Source of the DNA: Cichorium intybus
Taxonomy: Eukaryota > Streptophyta > Magnoliopsida > Asterales > Asteraceae
Direction: 5' to 3'
DNA length: 64,000 nucleotides
Assembly (NCBI GenBank): GCA_023525715.1
Contig: CM042012.1
Span: 59,361,205 to 59,425,204, forward strand
Part shown: positions 60,123-64,000 of the stretch, one piece after another
How positions within the stretch are numbered: the first letter of the stretch is position 1
Layout: every line of letters begins with the position of its first letter
Position numbers and translations under genes: made by a program
The notes under the pieces: model-generated
Told to the model about the DNA's origin: nothing
The model's input: only the letters and a program-made list of their open reading frames with translations
Databases searched by the model: none

Positions 60123-60840
60123 AGTCTCACCCACTTATTTGGATTTCGTCCCGAAATCCGCATTCTCGAACTCCTCTATGTATTTCCCATCGAGTCCTTA
60201 TGTCCTTCAAAAATCGTCCTCGTCTTATTGCCGAACCTTTACAAGATTTAATTATCTTTCCCTTTCAACATTCACATACCTCTGTAATAATGCTTAAGTT
60301 CTTATTAGTCTCATTCACTCCATACTTCTTTTCTTCTAATTACTCTAGATGTACAAAAAAAACTCTAACTGTTTCTCACAGTCCCACACATCGACTTGAC
60401 CGGCTACTATCTACAGTATATATTTAGTACTTTCTAATCTACTTATAAACATAGTTAACCTAGTTAACTTGCAACACCTAATTTTTAACACTATTTCGTA
60501 TTTATATGAATTCGTCATATTTCAACACACATTTGCCTCAATTCAACATTTCTTTTAAATATTTTTTGGCTAAATAAGTCTATTTTTGTAGAATCTCCAA
60601 ATTTTTATGTTCCACCGAAATATAAAATTTACATCATCTTTTGTAAGTTTTTTTTTTGTTTTGAAGTACTGAACACTCTTTAAACTATTTCCATTATATG
60701 GAGACATAAAATTTTGTTTTATTTCAAAAGTCTCTTTATTATCTCGTTCTCACCAGAGTCAAGCAGAGAATTTTGAAAAAATGTCACTTGGGGTAGTGGA
60801 AAGTCGCATCTACTGTAGTTAGTTTGAATTTCAGTAATTA
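60123..60840. other. Gypsy tail remnant and unassigned AT-rich DNA
   Basis: 60123-60175 is the PPT and last internal bases of the minus-strand Gypsy. Beyond that I see AT-rich sequence with no pol motif and no RNA gene, merging into the upstream region of the RWP-RK locus. Confidence 0.55.
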
Positions 60841-60849
60841 AAACGTGAG

Positions 60850-60904
60850 GTGTCCTTTCAGTTCCGTGTGTCCTTTCGGTTCCAGCTACAAGATACTATA
60901 TATA
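60850..60904 (+). promoter_or_regulatory. Core promoter of the RWP-RK locus
   Basis: TATATATA at 60897-60904, 86 bp before the ATG. Just upstream GTGTCCTTTC(A/G)GTTCC is repeated twice (60850-60884), a possible cis element or simple duplication. Confidence 0.55.
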
Positions 60905-60989
60905 CAGGTATGTAGTATCATTCATTTTCAGTCTCATCCTCTTTTATCACTAGTTTGTTCGTAAACAAACTCATATTTAAAGCCGAGTC

Positions 60990-62617
60990 ATGGAAAACAT
61001 ATCTTCAATAGGCGATCTGTCGAACCCTGAACCTGGTTTTCCGCAAGGAGATGGTACTTCAAACCAAGAATTCTTAATAGAGTTCGGTGACTCTAACATT
61101 CTAGACATCTATCATCCATACTTCGATTACCTTTCTAATGTTTTGTTTGATTTTGAATTATGGTACAGTCTTCTAGATATACTACCAATAGAGCATCTCC
61201 ACGATGAGCCGGAAATTTTTCCCGAGTTGAACATTAACTCAGATGATCCGGTGCATGCATCTGACTGTGCACTTGATCAGACTCCATGCCTTCTACCAGG
61301 TTAAATTCTTTTGAATGATCCATTTATAAGTATTTTATTTTGTTTTATCATTTGACATGTGTTATTTGTAGACCCATTTGTGGATGGTCTAACTGAGTAC
61401 AATCCATTCATGGACGTGCACCCAACAAGCAGTGAGTTTGTCCCCATGAATCAAGAATTCATGGCTGGTATTCAGGATGAGAATCAATTACAGAGGACTC
61501 ATAACACAAATATTGAATTGAATCCCGAGTTTGGGGTTGATTTTCAATATCAAGATCATCTTCGGTTGATTCAAAGGAATCTAGAAGGATTTCAGAATCC
61601 TGAGATTTTAGTTGAAAACCAACAATTATTACCGATAGAGGCCACTAATTTTGATGAATCAATGTCCATCTTTGGGTCAAAAAATCAGGATCATGTTCAA
61701 ATGATCCAGAATGATAACAATACAATTGGATTTGAACCTTCTAGTTCAGAAAACATAGCAGGTGGCAGTGGAAGAGGTTTCAGGCACTTATTAAGGGAAA
61801 TAATAGGTGAACACTTCAACGAACCAATTGAGAAAGCTGCGAAGGAACTCAACATTGGATCGACACAGTTAAAAAAACGCTGTAGAGATTTAGGTATCAA
61901 TCGTTAGCCCCAACGATAACTTAAGAGTCTGCAAACTCTTATTGATCGTGCTGAGGTAAAGAATTACATTTTTGTTTTTAATTCCTTTATATCATAAAAT
62001 TGTAATTATTAGATTTATTTGTGCCACAGGAATTTGGTAACGATTTTTGCGATGCATCAGAATTGTCTAGAGATTTAATACCCAACCTAAAGAAAGAAAA
62101 AGATGCGATAATTGAAGGGTCACAATCGGGTCTAACAGACGGTACAAAGAAACTAATACAAGCTGCTCATAAGGTTGTATTTAGGAAAAGAAAAATTCAT
62201 GAAAAGGGGGAAACTTCATCAAGAACTCATACATAGCAGCAATCTCTACTATCTAATTCTGGTATGAGTAGTATTAACCCTGGTTTACTCGAGCCTACAA
62301 GTGAGGAGAATTTTAGAGGCTTTGTAGGTGACCTAGCCTGGTTTCCTCCTTCTTATAACTACCCCCAACTGGTTCCGAATTGGAACCCTTCCTCATCATT
62401 ACCCTACTTACACACGCCCCAAATGGGTCAATATTTAGCCCCTAATCACGGGGTTACGAGTTCCAACCCTATCGAGACCCCATACCTTGGAGCTCCTCCT
62501 CCAATAACTGAAAGCATACCCATTCCAAATCCTCAAGAAGGTACAAGTCAACCTAATGATGACAAAGATTGGAGTGTAGAAGATCTTTTCTCGCTTCTTT
62601 CTGATTCTCCGGTTTAG
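60990..62617 (+). pseudogene. RWP-RK domain transcription factor gene with three stops
   Basis: Three exons with canonical GT-AG introns: 60990-61299, 61372-61955, 62030-62617. Phases are consistent (phase 1, then 0), giving 493 codons including three internal stops. RWP-RK proteins are plant nuclear DNA-binding factors: NLPs in nitrate response, RKDs in egg-cell and gamete programmes. Exon 2 encodes the domain: FRHLLREIIGEHFNEPIEKA, AKELNIGSTQLKKRCRDLGI, then N-R-stop-P-Q-R-stop-L-K-S-L-Q-T-L-I. So the signature RWPxRK has lost Trp (TAG 61905-61907) and Lys (TAA 61917-61919). Exon 3 has a coiled, basic segment (LIQAAHKVVFRKRKIHEK), a third stop (TAG 62234-62236), a Pro-rich part and an acidic end (DKDWSVEDLFSLLSDSPV). 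No PB1 domain is seen, so RKD-like rather than NLP, tentatively. No frameshift; splice sites intact. Confidence 0.85.
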
Positions 62618-64000
62618 GTTAGTAGTTCTGTAAACTTTTCTTAATATATTAATATAAAGTTGTAGTAATGAATTAAATACATCGACGTGTTACTATAGTT
62701 TTAATAATATAATATTCATGTTGTTCCCTTAATTTTGTATTCCTCCCCCACTTGGACAAAAGTCCAAGTCTATTTATTCGATTTATAAATTTTTTTTACG
62801 AGCCCTTACTCTCGAACGAAAACCAAGCCCACTCTGCTCAGCCAACAACTTGCATCAGGGGCAAACACCATCTCAATAAACATGTTTCGATAATGTAAAG
62901 ACGTTTACATCAACCACCATATGTTACTCATCCGCTTGCGACCCTAGTCAACACCTCTATCGTCAGTTACCTCAATCATGAGCGAGTGATCCAGACTCTC
63001 AACCCACACGACCTGATCAATCACTCAAGCAAGATCAATACAAGGGTAGGTAGCCCCACTATTACATAGCACTAGGCATGTTCAGAGTTGACTCAAAAAT
63101 ACCCGCTATCACCTCAGGCGCCGCTTGCACCTCTTTGACCGTGAGTTGGAAAACTCACCCTTGCATCCTCTAGTCCCTGTCTGACTTGTGCGCCCATTAG
63201 TTGCATGAAAAATAGCTACCACAATAGCATTTTGGCATTCTCCTTTTCAACAGTCTTTAAGCTCAGTAATCAACTTAAGCATGATCGGTCCAACCAAACT
63301 GGTATGATCGCATCTTAATTGTTCCTACTGAACCTCACAATCAACATTCAAAAATCGAATGGATAAAAGTTTACCACATTACTCTAGCATTTAAGTTAAT
63401 TATGCTAGACACTCACATACTCAGCTCCTTGGATCCTTCGTGACGAACTCCCGACTCGAACGTGGATCCTGTGCTTTCGATAGTAGGAGCTCTACTACTA
63501 CCTTCCACACCTATCCATGTCCGTTCCAAGACCCGTCTCGAAATATCCAATTCGCTTCTCACCGATAATTTTAACACATATGCCCTTACAAGGCATATGT
63601 CAACCCTTCTAGGAATACTTGGAATCCCACCCCCACCCTGCTATTCTAACTAAGACGGAACTTCCTCCAGTGATGACAGGTTGTTTCGCAAACGTAGTTG
63701 TATACAATATCGAACTAAGCAGTCTTTCAAATAAGAGAATCTTCCCTAAGGCAACAACCAAACAAGGAACATGCAATAAGGCCAACTCACACATTCTATG
63801 ACTATTCAGTCCATATTGTATACAACTTAGTGGAAATCTCTAAGCAACCTATCGGCACTAGCATACAGTTCTATTAGCAAATAGCAGATAATAATACAAC
63901 AATGTGTGATTTCTACCAGGCATTTCGGAAAACATATACCATATGTTTTTTTTAACATCCACAATATTAAATACTTAACCCTTTTTCCCGTACTGGCGTC
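62618..64000. other. 3' flank and unassigned repeat-like DNA
   Basis: After the locus come AT-rich 3' flank to about 62740, then less AT-rich, non-coding sequence to the window end. 63440-63660 has the feel of retroelement leader sequence on the minus strand, but I find no PBS, LTR edge or protein motif. A GACAAAAGTCCAAGTC-type short inverted repeat lies near 62755. Nothing else supportable. Confidence 0.4.

Noticed and set aside
58332..60127. Solo LTR reading for 58337-60122
   Set aside because: Flanks AATAT and AGTCT do not match, and a Gypsy PPT/tail lies directly right of it; it is a 3' LTR of a truncated element.
60990..62617. Stop codons of the RWP-RK gene as recoding or RNA editing sites
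   Set aside because: Three different stop contexts with W, K and probably Q expected; nuclear mRNA editing of this kind is not established in plants. Simple pseudogenisation is the plainer reading.
60123..64000. RWP-RK gene captured inside a retroelement (transduplication)
   Set aside because: Retroelement tail lies on the left and leader-like sequence on the right, but introns are present and no second LTR or matching internal sequence was found.

Overview
This is a plant nuclear window, AT-rich and packed with LTR retrotransposons, from a dicot with a large repeat-rich genome. Asteraceae is plausible but I cannot prove it. Evidence: Ty1/Copia and Ty3/Gypsy gag-pol remnants, initiator-Met tRNA primer sites (TGGTATCAGAGC), intron-containing plant genes and 5-bp target-site duplications (TSDs). 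Only two host loci are recognisable, and both carry nonsense codons: an EXORDIUM/PHI-1-like gene at 4.4-5.3 kb and an RWP-RK transcription-factor gene at 61.0-62.6 kb. I found no rRNA, tRNA, CRISPR or bacterial features.

Layout. 1-2.3 kb: a Gypsy-type LTR. 2.3-3.1 kb: a gutted minus-strand Copia. 3.1-6.8 kb: gene space with the EXO-like gene. 6.8-15.1 kb: a chromovirus-like Gypsy (T1) with >3-kb LTRs, most of its interior deleted, and the same hAT-like element in both LTRs. 15.1-16.4 kb: Copia LTR debris and a tandem TRIM array. 16.4-21.7 kb: a Gypsy (G0) with LTR, PBS and a gag-pol in one frame broken by four stops, truncated in integrase. 21.7-55.1 kb: a nest. The host is an old plus-strand Copia (X). 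Copia-1 (22750-39481, minus, TSD TCTAT) and copia-2 (40013-50169, plus, TSD GATTT) are inserted in it. Copia-1 carries Gypsy G2 (24891-33952, minus, TSD AACAC). Copia-2 carries a solo LTR (46522-48883, TSD ATTGA) of the same family as the LTR at position 1. 55.1-58.3 kb: an Athila/Tat-like minus-strand 3' LTR with an ORF-1-like remnant. 58.3-60.2 kb: a minus-strand Gypsy 3' LTR and PPT. 61.0-62.6 kb: the RWP-RK locus. 62.6-64 kb: unassigned, repeat-like.

The observation I consider most novel is in the long untranslated leaders of the Copia elements. Copia-1 and copia-2 each carry two neighbouring imperfect inverted repeats around a nearly constant 22-24-nt loop (GGAGCGYGTGTGG...ACCGGCA). The stem sequences differ from copy to copy but stay self-complementary. 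Two more copies lie deeper in copia-2. Another hairpin with compensated stem changes is shared by copia-1, copia-2 and X. This looks like selected RNA structure, possibly for packaging, dimerisation or translation, rather than chance.

None of the elements appears able to move by itself now: every coding region seen carries stops, frameshifts or deletions.
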